Part shown: positions 1-9,386 of the stretch, piece by piece
Layout of the letters: the number at the start of each line of letters is the position of its first letter
How positions within the stretch are numbered: the first letter of the stretch is position 1
NCBI RefSeq assembly: GCF_004331075.1
Contig: NZ_SJNX01000006.1
Coordinates: forward strand, 62,001 to 126,000
From: Acinetobacter brisouioides
GTDB lineage: Bacteria; Pseudomonadota; Gammaproteobacteria; Pseudomonadales; Moraxellaceae
DNA: 64,000 nt
Direction: 5' to 3'
The notes under the pieces: model-generated
The model's database searches: none
What the model saw: the letters and a program-made list of their open reading frames with translations, nothing else
What the model was told of the DNA's origin: nothing
Program-made: the position numbers and the translations under genes

Positions 1-1
1 G

Positions 2-349
2 GCTGAAAGCGTCGAAGTGCTCGATTACCTCGGTAAAATGATGATTGAGCGTAAAGCGGCTGACCCTGAAAGCTCTTATGTGGCGAAGCTGTATCATAAA
101 GGTCTCAACAAGATTCTAGAAAAAGTCGGCGAAGAAAGCATTGAAACCATCATTGCCGCGAAAGATTTTGCCAGCCATGCCAGCGAAGACAATAAAAACG
201 ATCTGATCTACGAAGTGGCGGACTTGTGGTTCCACAGCATTGTCATGCTTGGTTATTTTGATATTGACCCGCAAATCGTGCTGAATGAACTGGCACGCCG
301 TCAAGGCTTGTCTGGACTCATTGAAAAGGCAAATCGTGCAGCCCACTAA
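2..349 (+). CDS. hisE: Phosphoribosyl-ATP pyrophosphatase, 5' end cut by the window
   Basis: HisE hydrolyses phosphoribosyl-ATP to phosphoribosyl-AMP, the second step of histidine synthesis, in the cytosol. The frame is open to the window edge, and codons before the first in-window GTG (position 17) read like normal HisE N-terminal sequence, so the true start is probably just upstream. The all-alpha MazG-like fold is shown by KVGEESIET about 20 residues after the AADPESSYV block and by EVADLWFH further on; these acidic residues bind the metal ions. It is a stand-alone HisE, not fused to HisI. The helicase gene behind it overlaps its last 14 bases, so the two are probably co-transcribed. Identification is firm; only the start is unknown. 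Confidence 0.93.
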   Translation, partial: AESVEVLDYLGKMMIERKAADPESSYVAKLYHKGLNKILEKVGEESIETIIAAKDFASHASEDNKNDLIYEVADLWFHSIVMLGYFDIDPQIVLNELARRQGLSGLIEKANRAAH

Positions 350-1874
350 ACCAACTGCCGAACAGCAAATCGCCATTGAGCATGCACTACGTGGCGAATC
401 CTTCAAAGTGGTGGCATACGCGGGCACAGGTAAAACCACCACACTACAAATGATTAGTGCTGCCATGCCTGAACGGCGTGGCATGTATCTGGCATTTAAT
501 AAAGCGATTGCCAGTGAAGCGCAGCAAAAATTTCACCGCAATGTCGACAGCCGTACCTTTCACTCACTTGCCTATCGCAGTGTGCCGCGCGACATTACCG
601 ACAAATTGCGCTTACCTCGCCTAAGTCCCAGTTTTCTTGCCAAAGAATATCGGCTTGAACCGATTACTTTGCGCCGTTTAATGGGTGGGCGTTACGAAAA
701 ATATGCGCTGATGCCAAGCCGTCTTGCCAGTATTGTGGTCAACGCTGTGGGTTACTTTTGTGCCACCAGTTCACAATATCCTGCGCCACGGCATATTCAG
801 GTGCCAAGCTGGCTGCATCCCGATGATGCGACTGCCCTGCAACAACATTTATATCCTGCGCTGGAACGTCGTTGGCTCGATTCGGTCAATCCGCAACATC
901 AGGCAGGCATTGGGCATGACATTTATTTAAAACTTTGGGCGCTGTCCGAACCGTATATTCCAGCAGACTATATTTTGTTTGATGAAGCGCAAGATGCCGA
1001 TCCACTGATGCTGGGTATTTTACTGCAACAAAAAAACACCCAAGTGATTTATGTCGGCGATGCGCATCAACAAATTTACGCATGGCGCGGTGCGGTGAAT
1101 GCCATGCAAAAGCTGCCACTAACAGAGTCACGCCTGACCACATCATTTCGTTTTGGCGAACCGATTGCTGAAGTCGCCAATAGCTTACTGGGCGGACTCA
1201 AAGAAACTGTGCCCCTGCATGGCAACCCTGAGCGTAAATCCTCAGTTGTCAATAAACCGCATACCAAGAAACGTGATGCAATTTTATGCCGTACCAATGC
1301 CCGTGCCATGGAATTGTTATTGGCGGGTCTAGTCAGTAACGAAAAAGTTAGCTTGCAAGCCGACCATGCCCGCCTGAACCGTTTTATTGATGCCGCGAGC
1401 ATCCTGAAACAGGGCAAACGCGTTACTGATGTACCTGAACTGGCATGGTTCAATTCATGGCATGATGTGCATGAATATTGTGAAACCAACGAAGGTAGTG
1501 ACATTAAGCCTCTAGTGAAACTGGTGGATGATCATGGGACTGCGCCACTCAAACGCGCTTTGGAAAAAATCACGCCAATTCAGGAAGCGGACTATGTGAT
1601 TTCTACCGCCCATAAAGCCAAAGGCTTGGAATGGGATCGGGTGCATCTGGAAGATGACTATCAGTTCAAACTCAATGCACATGACCATAAAATCAGTGAT
1701 GAGGAATTACGCTTACTTTATGTGGCGTGTACCCGTGCCAAAACCAGCCTAAACATCCATCATATTTATGATCTAATCCAACAACTTAAACAAAAAACTC
1801 CGCTTAAATCTCATACACTTGCGAGCCCCTTCGCTGTAGATGCTGCTGACTTAAAACAAGTAACAAATTTATAA
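336..1874 (+). CDS. UvrD/FBH1-like superfamily 1 DNA helicase
   Basis: Predicted ATP-dependent 3'-5' DNA helicase of about 512 residues, much shorter than UvrD, Rep or PcrA (about 670-730). Motifs in order: Q-motif region ([12 protein letters not shown]), Walker A AGTGKTT near residue 30, the [14 protein letters not shown] and RTFHSLAY blocks, Walker [11 protein letters not shown] near 216, motif [18 protein letters not shown] near 240, [14 protein letters not shown] near 423 and [11 protein letters not shown] near 459. The AFNK and TFHSLA blocks and the small size resemble the helicase core of eukaryotic FBH1. An ATG at 285 is in frame, but I prefer GTG 336 because AAAGG lies just upstream and the overlap with hisE is then only 14 bases. 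A role in recombination or repair is inferred from the family. Confidence 0.85.
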   Translation: MQPTKPTAEQQIAIEHALRGESFKVVAYAGTGKTTTLQMISAAMPERRGMYLAFNKAIASEAQQKFHRNVDSRTFHSLAYRSVPRDITDKLRLPRLSPSFLAKEYRLEPITLRRLMGGRYEKYALMPSRLASIVVNAVGYFCATSSQYPAPRHIQVPSWLHPDDATALQQHLYPALERRWLDSVNPQHQAGIGHDIYLKLWALSEPYIPADYILFDEAQDADPLMLGILLQQKNTQVIYVGDAHQQIYAWRGAVNAMQKLPLTESRLTTSFRFGEPIAEVANSLLGGLKETVPLHGNPERKSSVVNKPHTKKRDAILCRTNARAMELLLAGLVSNEKVSLQADHARLNRFIDAASILKQGKRVTDVPELAWFNSWHDVHEYCETNEGSDIKPLVKLVDDHGTAPLKRALEKITPIQEADYVISTAHKAKGLEWDRVHLEDDYQFKLNAHDHKISDEELRLLYVACTRAKTSLNIHHIYDLIQQLKQKTPLKSHTLASPFAVDAADLKQVTNL

Positions 1875-1924
1875 AACATAAAAATTATAATCAGAATAGG
1901 CATTTACAGGACAAACGGCGCAAC

Positions 1925-1946
1925 AGCCTTGAAAAAGGCTAGTTTT
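1925..1946 (+). terminator. Weak hairpin after the helicase gene
   Basis: AGCCTT-GAAA-AAGGCT forms a 6-bp stem with a tetraloop 50 bases after the helicase stop, followed by AGTTTTAG. The T-run is poor, so this is only a candidate terminator. Confidence 0.35.
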
Positions 1947-2054
1947 AGCAGTCAAAAAATGTAGAATAATCTTGTACTTAATTTATTTCAGCACATATTT
2001 TATCCATCTAACCCAGTCGATCTCTCGGTTACAACCCAGTAGAGCGCACTTCGG

Positions 2055-2107
2055 CTTTTAAAAATTGAATATTGGAATGCTCTTTGCGCGCCTCTGATTT
2101 TTAAAAG
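2055..2107. repeat. 11-bp inverted repeat upstream of the Mrp operon
   Basis: CTTTTAAAAAT (2055-2065) and its exact reverse complement ATTTTTAAAAG (2097-2107) flank a 31-base segment containing GCGCGC. It ends about 48 bases before the first Mrp gene, so it could be leader structure or a regulator site. The arms are AT-rich, so chance is possible. The rest of the 1875-2153 gap shows no gene. Confidence 0.4.
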
Positions 2108-2155
2108 AAACATAACTTTAGGTCATGACCTAATTTACAACTTAGGGATTCAAGT

Positions 2156-4981
2156 GTGTTAGCCATTATCATACTGTTACCTCTGCTTTTCGGCACAGGG
2201 CTGGTTTCGTGTTTATCGCACGCACCACGCCGCCTCAATCTGCTGGTTGCCATAAGTATTAGCTTAAGTTGTTTCGGGCTTTTGCTCAGTCAGTCAAATT
2301 CAATTTTTCATGGCGCAACCCTATTACAAACGTGGACTTGGTTGCCTGAAATTGGTATTAATTTTAGCTTTCGCCTCGATGCTTTGGGCTTGTTGCTTAG
2401 CTTACTCATTAGTGGGATTGGAACCCTGATTTTTATTTATGCCTATTATTACTTAGGTGCTAAAAATTCCCTGAGTAAATTGTATGGCTTGCTGATGCTG
2501 TTTATGGCAGCCATGCTCGGTATTTCCCTGTCCAATAACCTGATCATCTTATTAGTGTTTTGGGAACTGACCAGTATCTCCTCATTTTTATTGGTAGCGT
2601 ACTGGCATCGTTATGATGCTGCACAGCGCGGCTCACGCATGGCACTGATTATTACAGGCATGGGCGGGCTGGCGATGCTCGGTGGCTTTATGCTGCTCGG
2701 GCAAATGGCGGGCAGTTTTCAACTGGATCAGATTTTGGCGCTAGGTTCAACTTTGCAAACGCAGCCGTTATTTGTCCCTGCGCTATTGTTGATTTTACTG
2801 GGTGCGTTTACCAAAAGTGCGCAGTTTCCATTTCACTTTTGGCTCCCCAACGCCATGGCAGCGCCAACGCCAGTTTCTGCTTATTTGCACTCGGCCACCA
2901 TGGTCAAAGCAGGGATTTTTCTGGTAGCTCGCCTACTACCGATTTTTGTTGGTTTTGGCTTGTTTCATAATTTAGTTACCATTGTTGGGCTGACCACCTT
3001 TGCGATTGGCGCGTTTTTTGCGATTTTTAAAGAAGATCTCAAGGGCTTGCTGGCTTACTCGACCATCAGTCATCTGGGGCTAATTATGTGTCTGCTTGGG
3101 CTCGGTTCACCTCTGGCCGTTGCCGCTGCAATTTTTCATATTTTAAACCACGCCACTTTTAAAGCAGCGTTGTTTATGATCGCAGGAATTATTGACCATG
3201 AAACAGGTACACGCAGCCTAAAGAAACTACAAGGGATATGGTACTTACTGCCGTTCACAGGCACACTGACCATGATTACCGCTTCAGCGATGGCAGGCGT
3301 GCCATTCACCAATGGCTTTTTATCCAAAGAAATGTTCTTTACAGAACTGGTTCAGCATTTGTCTGGTTTTAGCCTGATTTTAGGCGTTGCAGTTGCCACA
3401 TTGGCAGGGATTTTTGCGGTTGCGTACTCGTTCCGTTTGGTACATGGTGTGTTTTTCGATGGTGAAATTGGCGAACAGATTCCCAATCCTCATGCACACG
3501 AACCTAAACTGGGTATGCGTAGCCCAATTATTTTGCTCGCAAGTTTATGTATTTTAGTCGGTATCTTTCCTGCTTTTTTTGCTGAAGCACTGGTCAACCA
3601 AGTTACTCGTGCATCCTTGCAACTCAACGAATTTCATGGCGCACATTTAGCCATCTGGCATGGCGTCAACTTACCACTGATGATGAGTATGATGGCGCTG
3701 GTCGGTGGCTCGGTCTTTTATTTACGTTTAAGTCGTGGGGCACTGATCCGTCATATTGACATCGAAGATTATCTGCGCAAGCTGCAAGGCAAACTGATTT
3801 TTGAATACCTCATGCAGCAAATTGTTTATGCGGCGCGGGCGGTCAAACTCAAAACTGAAACAGGCAAGCTGCAACATTATTTGTTCTGGATCATCAGTTT
3901 TAGTATTGTCATGCTGCTCATTCCACTGTATAGCCAAACGCTGCGCACAGGCACGCATCTGCTTACCCAAGCACCGTGGATTGCCATCTTGCTCTGGTTA
4001 CTGCTGTTTAGTGCCTGCTGGATGATGCTATGGTTTCATCATGAACGTATCAAAGCTGTGCTGATCAGTGGCGCAGTCGGTTTGGTGGTGACTCTGGTTT
4101 TTGTCACGCTGTCTGCACCTGATTTGGCACTGACCCAGATTACCGTTGATGTCGTGACCACTGTGCTGTTGTTGATGAGTCTATCCTTATTACCTCAACT
4201 GACTCCCTATGAATCGACCCAAACCCAACGCTGGCGCGATGCAATTTTAGCGATTGTCGCAGGTGGAGGTGTTGGTTGGATTAGTTGGCTGATTCTGACC
4301 CGAGATCATGATTCAATTTCATGGTTTTTTGTGCAGCAGTCCTTACCACTGGGCGGTGGCTCAAATATTGTTAACGTGATCTTGGTGGACTTTCGTGGTT
4401 TCGATACCTTTGGTGAAATTACCGTACTGGGCATTGCTGCAATTGGCACCTTGTCCCTCATGGATGGGATGCGTACACACGGCACCACCATTACCCAAGG
4501 GCTGAGCTACCGTTTTAATCCATCTCCACTGTTGGTACGCACAACTGCATCATGGGTGCTGCCTATCGCATTAGTGGTCAGCCTGTATATTTTCATGCGT
4601 GGGCATAACCTCCCTGGGGGTGGCTTTATTGCAGGTTTAATTACGGCCATGGCATTAATTATTCAATATATTGCCCTAGGTCAGGACTATGCCGAACAAC
4701 TGCTCAAAGCCAAATCTGGGCGACTGTATGAACTCTGGATCAGCACAGGTCTGAGTATTGCGGGGATAACAGGTGTACTGGCATGGCTCTGGTCACGTCC
4801 ATTTTTGACCAGTGCCCATGTCTATGTGCATGTACCGATACTGGGCAAACTGCATTTGGCTTCGGCTGCACTGTTTGATTTAGGCGTGTACTTGACAGTT
4901 GTCGGTGCCACCATGCTCATGATTTCAGTCTTGGGTGACTCAAGACATACCAACATTTCAGGCCCTATCCCAAAGGAGTAA
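2156..4981 (+). CDS. mnhA: Na+/H+ (Mrp/Mnh) antiporter, fused subunit A and B
   Basis: Large membrane subunit of the seven-part Mrp cation/proton antiporter, which exports Na+ (or K+) using the proton gradient and supports pH and salt tolerance. The first 500 or so residues are the NuoL/ND5-like proton-channel domain: FWELTSISSFLL near residue 138 carries the conserved glutamate, and TKSAQFPFHFWLPNAM near 220 carries the conserved lysine. From about residue 790 the MrpB domain follows (RGHNLPGGGFIAGL). The 941-residue length fits an A-B fusion, as in group 2 Mrp operons. The start is GTG 2156, with AGGGA about 9 bases upstream. It heads a tightly spaced operon of six genes. Confidence 0.93.
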   Translation: MLAIIILLPLLFGTGLVSCLSHAPRRLNLLVAISISLSCFGLLLSQSNSIFHGATLLQTWTWLPEIGINFSFRLDALGLLLSLLISGIGTLIFIYAYYYLGAKNSLSKLYGLLMLFMAAMLGISLSNNLIILLVFWELTSISSFLLVAYWHRYDAAQRGSRMALIITGMGGLAMLGGFMLLGQMAGSFQLDQILALGSTLQTQPLFVPALLLILLGAFTKSAQFPFHFWLPNAMAAPTPVSAYLHSATMVKAGIFLVARLLPIFVGFGLFHNLVTIVGLTTFAIGAFFAIFKEDLKGLLAYSTISHLGLIMCLLGLGSPLAVAAAIFHILNHATFKAALFMIAGIIDHETGTRSLKKLQGIWYLLPFTGTLTMITASAMAGVPFTNGFLSKEMFFTELVQHLSGFSLILGVAVATLAGIFAVAYSFRLVHGVFFDGEIGEQIPNPHAHEPKLGMRSPIILLASLCILVGIFPAFFAEALVNQVTRASLQLNEFHGAHLAIWHGVNLPLMMSMMALVGGSVFYLRLSRGALIRHIDIEDYLRKLQGKLIFEYLMQQIVYAARAVKLKTETGKLQHYLFWIISFSIVMLLIPLYSQTLRTGTHLLTQAPWIAILLWLLLFSACWMMLWFHHERIKAVLISGAVGLVVTLVFVTLSAPDLALTQITVDVVTTVLLLMSLSLLPQLTPYESTQTQRWRDAILAIVAGGGVGWISWLILTRDHDSISWFFVQQSLPLGGGSNIVNVILVDFRGFDTFGEITVLGIAAIGTLSLMDGMRTHGTTITQGLSYRFNPSPLLVRTTASWVLPIALVVSLYIFMRGHNLPGGGFIAGLITAMALIIQYIALGQDYAEQLLKAKSGRLYELWISTGLSIAGITGVLAWLWSRPFLTSAHVYVHVPILGKLHLASAALFDLGVYLTVVGATMLMISVLGDSRHTNISGPIPKE

Positions 4982-4985
4982 AACA

Positions 4986-5357
4986 ATGATTAGCTTAGAA
5001 TTACTGTTAGCTTCAGGAATAGGACTACTGGTTGCAACAGGTGTGTATTTATTGCTACGGGCACGTACCTTCCCCGTGGTACTGGGTCTTGCCATGATTG
5101 GCTATGCCGTGAACCTGTTTTTATTTGCCACAGGTCGGATTCAGGTCAATGCACCTGCAATTTTGACCAGAACTACACATGTGACAGACCCCTTACCTCA
5201 AGCACTGGTACTCACCGCAATTGTGATTGGTTTTGCTACAACTGCATTTATTGTGCAACTGGCGCTACGCAGTCGCTATGAGTCAGGGACGGATCATGTC
5301 GATTCCAAAGAAATTACCGAGTTACCGGATGACCCGAGTGAGGATAAAGCATCATGA
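4986..5357 (+). CDS. mnhC: Mrp/Mnh antiporter subunit C
   Basis: Small membrane subunit, 123 residues, homologous to NuoK of complex I, with three predicted hydrophobic helices (LLLASGIGLLVATGVYLLL; VVLGLAMIGYAVNLFLF; ALVLTAIVIGFATTAFIV). It is part of the Mrp hetero-oligomer in the inner membrane. The longer frame from 4935 is rejected because a strong AAGGAG site sits 8 bases before ATG 4986, just after the subunit A/B stop. The stop overlaps the next start by 4 bases, indicating translational coupling. The charged tail after the last helix (VDSKEITELPDDPSED) is probably cytoplasmic. Confidence 0.93.
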   Translation: MISLELLLASGIGLLVATGVYLLLRARTFPVVLGLAMIGYAVNLFLFATGRIQVNAPAILTRTTHVTDPLPQALVLTAIVIGFATTAFIVQLALRSRYESGTDHVDSKEITELPDDPSEDKAS

Positions 5358-7174
5358 TGACATGGTTTGATTTTTGGCAACAACATACGCCTATTTTTAG
5401 TATTCTCGTTCCTGCATTTACAGGCTTTATTCTCCTACTTTTAGGCAATCCTGGCTCAGGGCAACTGGCGCAAGATCATCGTCAGACATGGCGACGTGGG
5501 CTCAGTATTGTAGCGACTACTTTGGGTTTCATCACTGCAATCAGCTATTTTGTACATGCAAGTTCAGGACAAATCAGTGTCTATCAACTGAGCGAATGGT
5601 CAGCACCTTTTGGTATTGTCCTTGTGCTAGATCGACTTTCAGCATTTATGCTGCTCCTGACCTATACGCTTGCACTACCGATTATTGCCTATGCTAGTCA
5701 GGACTGGGACGCACGTGGGCGCTATTTTCATGCGCTGTTCCAGTTTTTATTAATGGGGTTATGCGGGGCATTTTTGACTGCCGACTTATTTAACCTGTTT
5801 GTATTTTTTGAAATTCTGCTGATGGCATCTTATGTTTTGCTGATTCATGGGCAAGGCAAGGCGCGCTTTCAATTGGGCATTCACTATGTGGTGATTAACC
5901 TGCTCGCCAGTACCCTATTTTTGATTGGACTTGGGCTAATTTATGCCAGTGTTGGCAGCCTGAACATGACAGATGTCGCGCGTTTATTTCCAACACTTGT
6001 CCCTGATCAGGCAGCGCTGGCTCAGGCAGGTGGTTATCTTTTATTTACTGTGTTTGCGATTAAGGCAGCGGTTTTACCTTTGGGTTTTTGGCTACCCAAA
6101 ACCTATGCTGTTGCCAGCACCCCTGTCGCTGCAATTTTCACTGTGATGACCAAAGTCGGCTTATATGCAATTTTGCGGGTCAACTCGGTGATTTTCCTGA
6201 ATGATCATGACCATCCCCTGTTTGATATCTTGTTAATTTTGGGATTGCTCAGTTCACTGTATGGTGTGATCGGTGCGATTGGGGCTTTGCGGTTACGACG
6301 CTTTGTCGGCTTTATGATTTTATCATCGCTGGGTACGATCTGTATTGCGATTGGCTTACACCGTACAGAAGCTTGGGCGGCAGGTTTATATTATCTGTTT
6401 CATAGCACAATCATTGGTGCAGCATTTTATTTGCTCTGTGGCTGGATTACCGCGCAGCGTGGTGAATTTAAAGACCACCTCAAAGTTGCTCCGCGTATGA
6501 AACAGGAAAAGTTGCTGTCGATCTGCTTTTTTATTATTGCCTTGATGATGGCAGGCTTACCGCCATTTAGCGGTTTTTTGGGTAAGGTGTTTATTTTACA
6601 TGCTGTTCAGCAGCACCCATGGCAACTCGAGATTATTGCTGGCATCTTGGTCGTGAGCTTACTCAGTATTGTGGCGTTTATTCGTGTCGGCTTTATTTTA
6701 TTTTGGCAATCGAGCGAACCTGAGGATAATCCAGAAACTCAAGCTTATCGAAACTATCAAGCGCTGCCTGCAATTGCGCCAAAAGGCAATGCGATGGCAC
6801 TGTATCTGCTACTGCTGATATTGGTGGCATACGTTGCTGCGGCACAACCCATACAACGTTATTTAAGCGCAGCCAGCCTACAACTGGAGCAACAGAGTCT
6901 TTATCAACAGCATATTTTGCAACATGATCAAGATGGGCAATATATCAGCACCCAACCCTTCGATCCTGAATATATTCCCGAAACCAAATATGGCGGTGAA
7001 AACCCCGATGCGAACGCCCATCTGATTCCTGCCATCATTCACCCGAATACACTACATGGCGAACATATTTCATCTTACAAGCAACAACAGATTCATGATC
7101 AGCTGAACAATCTTCATGATGTACCCAACACCCCTGATCATGAGCAACTGAAACTACAGTCTGTGGAGCGCTAA
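5354..7174 (+). CDS. mnhD: Mrp/Mnh antiporter subunit D with a long C-terminal tail
   Basis: NuoN/NuoM-like proton-channel subunit of the Mrp antiporter. Conserved features are FFEILLMASYVLL near residue 150, with the key glutamate, and IKAAVLPLGFWLPKTYAVASTPVAAIFTVMTKVGLY (split here: IKAAVLPLGFWLPK, then TPVAAIFTVMTKVG) near 235-270. The usual membrane core ends with a last helix near residues 482-500. About 105 more residues follow, hydrophilic, rich in Q, H, N and P, with no membrane helix. Typical MrpD proteins are about 490-510 residues, so this tail is an addition. The start overlaps mnhC by 4 bases. Confidence 0.92.
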   Translation: MMTWFDFWQQHTPIFSILVPAFTGFILLLLGNPGSGQLAQDHRQTWRRGLSIVATTLGFITAISYFVHASSGQISVYQLSEWSAPFGIVLVLDRLSAFMLLLTYTLALPIIAYASQDWDARGRYFHALFQFLLMGLCGAFLTADLFNLFVFFEILLMASYVLLIHGQGKARFQLGIHYVVINLLASTLFLIGLGLIYASVGSLNMTDVARLFPTLVPDQAALAQAGGYLLFTVFAIKAAVLPLGFWLPKTYAVASTPVAAIFTVMTKVGLYAILRVNSVIFLNDHDHPLFDILLILGLLSSLYGVIGAIGALRLRRFVGFMILSSLGTICIAIGLHRTEAWAAGLYYLFHSTIIGAAFYLLCGWITAQRGEFKDHLKVAPRMKQEKLLSICFFIIALMMAGLPPFSGFLGKVFILHAVQQHPWQLEIIAGILVVSLLSIVAFIRVGFILFWQSSEPEDNPETQAYRNYQALPAIAPKGNAMALYLLLLILVAYVAAAQPIQRYLSAASLQLEQQSLYQQHILQHDQDGQYISTQPFDPEYIPETKYGGENPDANAHLIPAIIHPNTLHGEHISSYKQQQIHDQLNNLHDVPNTPDHEQLKLQSVER

Positions 7175-7176
7175 GC

Positions 7177-7698
7177 ATGACAAAATTCTTTTGGATTGAC
7201 CGCTGCTTGCCCCACCCTTTTGTTTCAGTCATGGTCGGGCTATCTTGGCTCATGCTGTCGCATAGTTTGGATGCTTCAGACCTGCTCATGGCAGCACTAC
7301 TGGCAGTATTAATTCCTAAACTGCTACAGCATTTTATTACCTACACTCCGCATATTGACTCAAAGCAAGCTATTCGACTGTTTTTTGTGGTGCTTTACGA
7401 TGTCATTGTCGCGAATTTTGTAGTCGCAAAACTGGTACTTGGCTCAACGGACAAATTACAACCCAAATGGTTCCGCGTCCCGCTCGACTCTCAGCATGAA
7501 CAGGTCAACTCCTTACTGGCAATGATTATTACCACGACACCCGGTACAGTCAGCTCAGGTATTGATCAGGAACGTGGGGATATTTTGGTGCATGCACTCA
7601 GTTGCAGCGACCCCCAAGCCGAAATTGATCAGATCAAACAGCGCTATGAAGCACCTTTGCTGAAAATTTTCCAAGCTAAACAAGGAGAAACACCATGA
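7177..7698 (+). CDS. mnhE: Mrp/Mnh antiporter subunit E
   Basis: MrpE subunit, 173 residues, with two or three N-terminal membrane helices and a soluble C-terminal domain. The conserved block MIITTTPGTVSSGIDQERGDILVHAL (two adjacent pieces, TTTPGTVSSG then GDILVHAL) is the hallmark of the family. It is required for assembly and activity of the Mrp complex in other bacteria. It starts 2 bases after the mnhD stop with GGAG upstream, and overlaps mnhF by 4 bases. Confidence 0.92.
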   Translation: MTKFFWIDRCLPHPFVSVMVGLSWLMLSHSLDASDLLMAALLAVLIPKLLQHFITYTPHIDSKQAIRLFFVVLYDVIVANFVVAKLVLGSTDKLQPKWFRVPLDSQHEQVNSLLAMIITTTPGTVSSGIDQERGDILVHALSCSDPQAEIDQIKQRYEAPLLKIFQAKQGETP

Positions 7699-7970
7699 TG
7701 ATTTTGCCGTATGTATTGGGCATCTGCTTAATCATGATCTGTATTTCCATGTTCTTATGTCTGGTACGTTTGGTATTTGGTCCTTCGATTGTTGACCGCC
7801 TGCTGGCGCTAGACACCCTATTTCTCAATGCCACAGGTCTTGTGATCGTGCTGGGTGTGTACTGGTCAACCACGCAACTATTTGAAGGGGCACTTCTGAT
7901 TGCCATGCTGGGTTTTGTGTCGACTGTTGCTTTGGCACGTTACTTCACCACAGGCCATGTGATCGACTAA
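7695..7970 (+). CDS. mnhF: Mrp/Mnh antiporter subunit F
   Basis: Small three-helix subunit of 91 residues, of the MrpF/PhaF family. The block VRLVFGPSIVDRLLALDTL around residues 18-36 is strongly conserved, with an Asp in the helix border thought to matter for ion transport. AAGGAG lies about 9 bases before the ATG inside the end of mnhE. Two consecutive ATG codons make the exact start uncertain by one residue. It is part of the same tightly packed operon. Confidence 0.92.
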   Translation: MMILPYVLGICLIMICISMFLCLVRLVFGPSIVDRLLALDTLFLNATGLVIVLGVYWSTTQLFEGALLIAMLGFVSTVALARYFTTGHVID

Positions 7971-7985
7971 GCAGGAGAATCAAAC

Positions 7986-8393
7986 ATGCAATTATTGATG
8001 GAAATCTTGGTGTCGTTTTTCCTACTGGTCGGTAGCTTTTTTATGCTGGTGGGCGGTATTGGCATGATTCGCCTACCCGATTTATTTACCCGTTTACATG
8101 CACCGACCAAATCCAGTACGCTCGGTTTGGGCAGTTTTCTGATTGCAGCCATGATCTACTGGGCATTTCAGGGACATTTTGGTTTTGCCGAATTGCTCAT
8201 TACCTTACTGGCGTTTATTACTGCACCTGTATCTGCAAATTTAATGGCACAGGCGGCACTGCATTTAAAGCTACGTTCTTTAAGTGGCGATGTTCCTGAG
8301 GCGATAGAACGCCCTTTGCCTTGGGATCGTTACCGTTTGCAGCGTCAGGCACAAAAGCGTGAGCGACGCTTTAACCAGACACCTGATGAATAA
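7986..8393 (+). CDS. mnhG: Mrp/Mnh antiporter subunit G
   Basis: Last subunit of the Mrp complex, 135 residues. Three hydrophobic helices occupy residues 1-95, with the family motif GMIRLPDLFTRLHAPTKSST between the first and second. The last 40 residues are basic and soluble (RYRLQRQAQKRERRFNQTP), probably facing the cytoplasm. AGGAG lies 9 bases before the ATG. The order A/B-C-D-E-F-G completes a full Mrp operon with no subunit missing. Confidence 0.93.
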   Translation: MQLLMEILVSFFLLVGSFFMLVGGIGMIRLPDLFTRLHAPTKSSTLGLGSFLIAAMIYWAFQGHFGFAELLITLLAFITAPVSANLMAQAALHLKLRSLSGDVPEAIERPLPWDRYRLQRQAQKRERRFNQTPDE

Positions 8394-8412
8394 GCTTGTT
8401 TTATGATGATCT

Positions 8413-8451
8413 GTACTCTCTTTGTCTTGCTGATGGAGAGAGTACATCCTT
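8413..8451 (+). terminator. Candidate terminator of the Mrp operon
   Basis: GTACTCTCT (8413-8421) pairs with AGAGAGTAC (8437-8445) across a 15-base loop. It lies 20 bases after the mnhG stop and is followed by ATCCTTTTG. The loop is large and the T-run short, so confidence is moderate. Confidence 0.5.
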
Positions 8452-8519
8452 TTGAATCTAAGCCACGATTAAAGTAGAACAAGACTGAGGGCTCTCCTGC
8501 GAGATGTTAAATGGAGTCG

Positions 8520-9092
8520 TTATTCAATCTTATTAAAAATATTACTTGAAACTGATTTTCCTCCAAATGGGATCAGAAATATTAAAGCTAAATCAGTACT
8601 TTTTTCTGTAATGACTAAGTTCCCATCTTTGTCTAAAAAGATAAGAGCTGTGTAATAACTACAACTTTGACCTAAATCAGCAACACAATTTTTTGATTTT
8701 TTTACTATTTCAGTTTTATTGCTGAAATAGAATGTTTTTGATTCTCTACTTTTATCTAAATTTTCTTTGGAATATGATAATAATTTAAGTTTACGTTCAC
8801 TAATTACTTGTTTATTTTCATTTAAAATTTCAACGATTAATTCTTGAGAACTAAATTTAGGAATTATTCTTAAGTATTTCCCATTTTTATCAAAAACATA
8901 AAAATATCGTCCGAGATCATTAATAGGTGATTTATCTTCTTTAGAAATATAGGATGGAGTTATAGAGAATACATAATAATTATCTTCTTGAAATTGTTGT
9001 TTATTTTTATATAAATCATTACTACGTGAATCTATAGTAATACAACTAGATACTAGTACTGAAATAAAAATTATAATAATTAGATTATTCAT
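8520..9092 (-). CDS. Orphan lipoprotein of unknown function
   Basis: I do not recognise this 190-residue protein. The N-terminus is a lipoprotein signal: MNNL, a hydrophobic run of I/V/L, then LVSSC with the lipidated cysteine at residue 17. The mature part is hydrophilic and rich in K, S, N and Y, without an obvious repeat or catalytic motif, so it is probably anchored to a membrane and faces the periplasm. The ATG at 9092 is preferred over an in-frame codon at 9134 because it places the signal peptide at the N-terminus and has TAGGA about 10 bases upstream. The gene is clearly more AT-rich than the Mrp and infB operons on either side, suggesting recent acquisition. Confidence 0.7.
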   Translation of the reverse strand: MNNLIIIIFISVLVSSCITIDSRSNDLYKNKQQFQEDNYYVFSITPSYISKEDKSPINDLGRYFYVFDKNGKYLRIIPKFSSQELIVEILNENKQVISERKLKLLSYSKENLDKSRESKTFYFSNKTEIVKKSKNCVADLGQSCSYYTALIFLDKDGNLVITEKSTDLALIFLIPFGGKSVSSNIFNKIE

Positions 9093-9356
9093 GTGTTTAA
9101 TTTTCCTAAAATTAAAAAAATACAGCTTATACAAAATCGGTTGCTTTATTTAATATAAATCATAAACTTATTCCAAGTTGTTCCAGTATTCAGCACACAA
9201 CAACGACTTTTACGTGAATCGTCACACTTTAAACCTATTCTTTAACCAGTGTTCCACGATTTCGATTAGATCCAATTAATAAGGACACCCGAACATTCAC
9301 AAAATCGACAAATCATCGCTGAAACAAAACATATGAATAGCACATAGAAATACACA

Positions 9357-9386
9357 TAAAAAAGCCACCCGAAGGTGGCTTTTTCT
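9357..9386 (-). terminator. Intrinsic terminator of the rimP-nusA-infB-rbfA operon
   Basis: On the minus strand AAGCCACC-TTCG-GGTGGCTT, with a stable TTCG-type loop, is followed by TTTTTAT immediately after the rbfA stop. The gap from here to the lipoprotein start (9093-9356) shows no other feature I can name. Confidence 0.9.

Noticed and set aside
116..484. 122-codon minus-strand frame at the window start
   Set aside because: Antisense to hisE and the helicase, both strongly supported.
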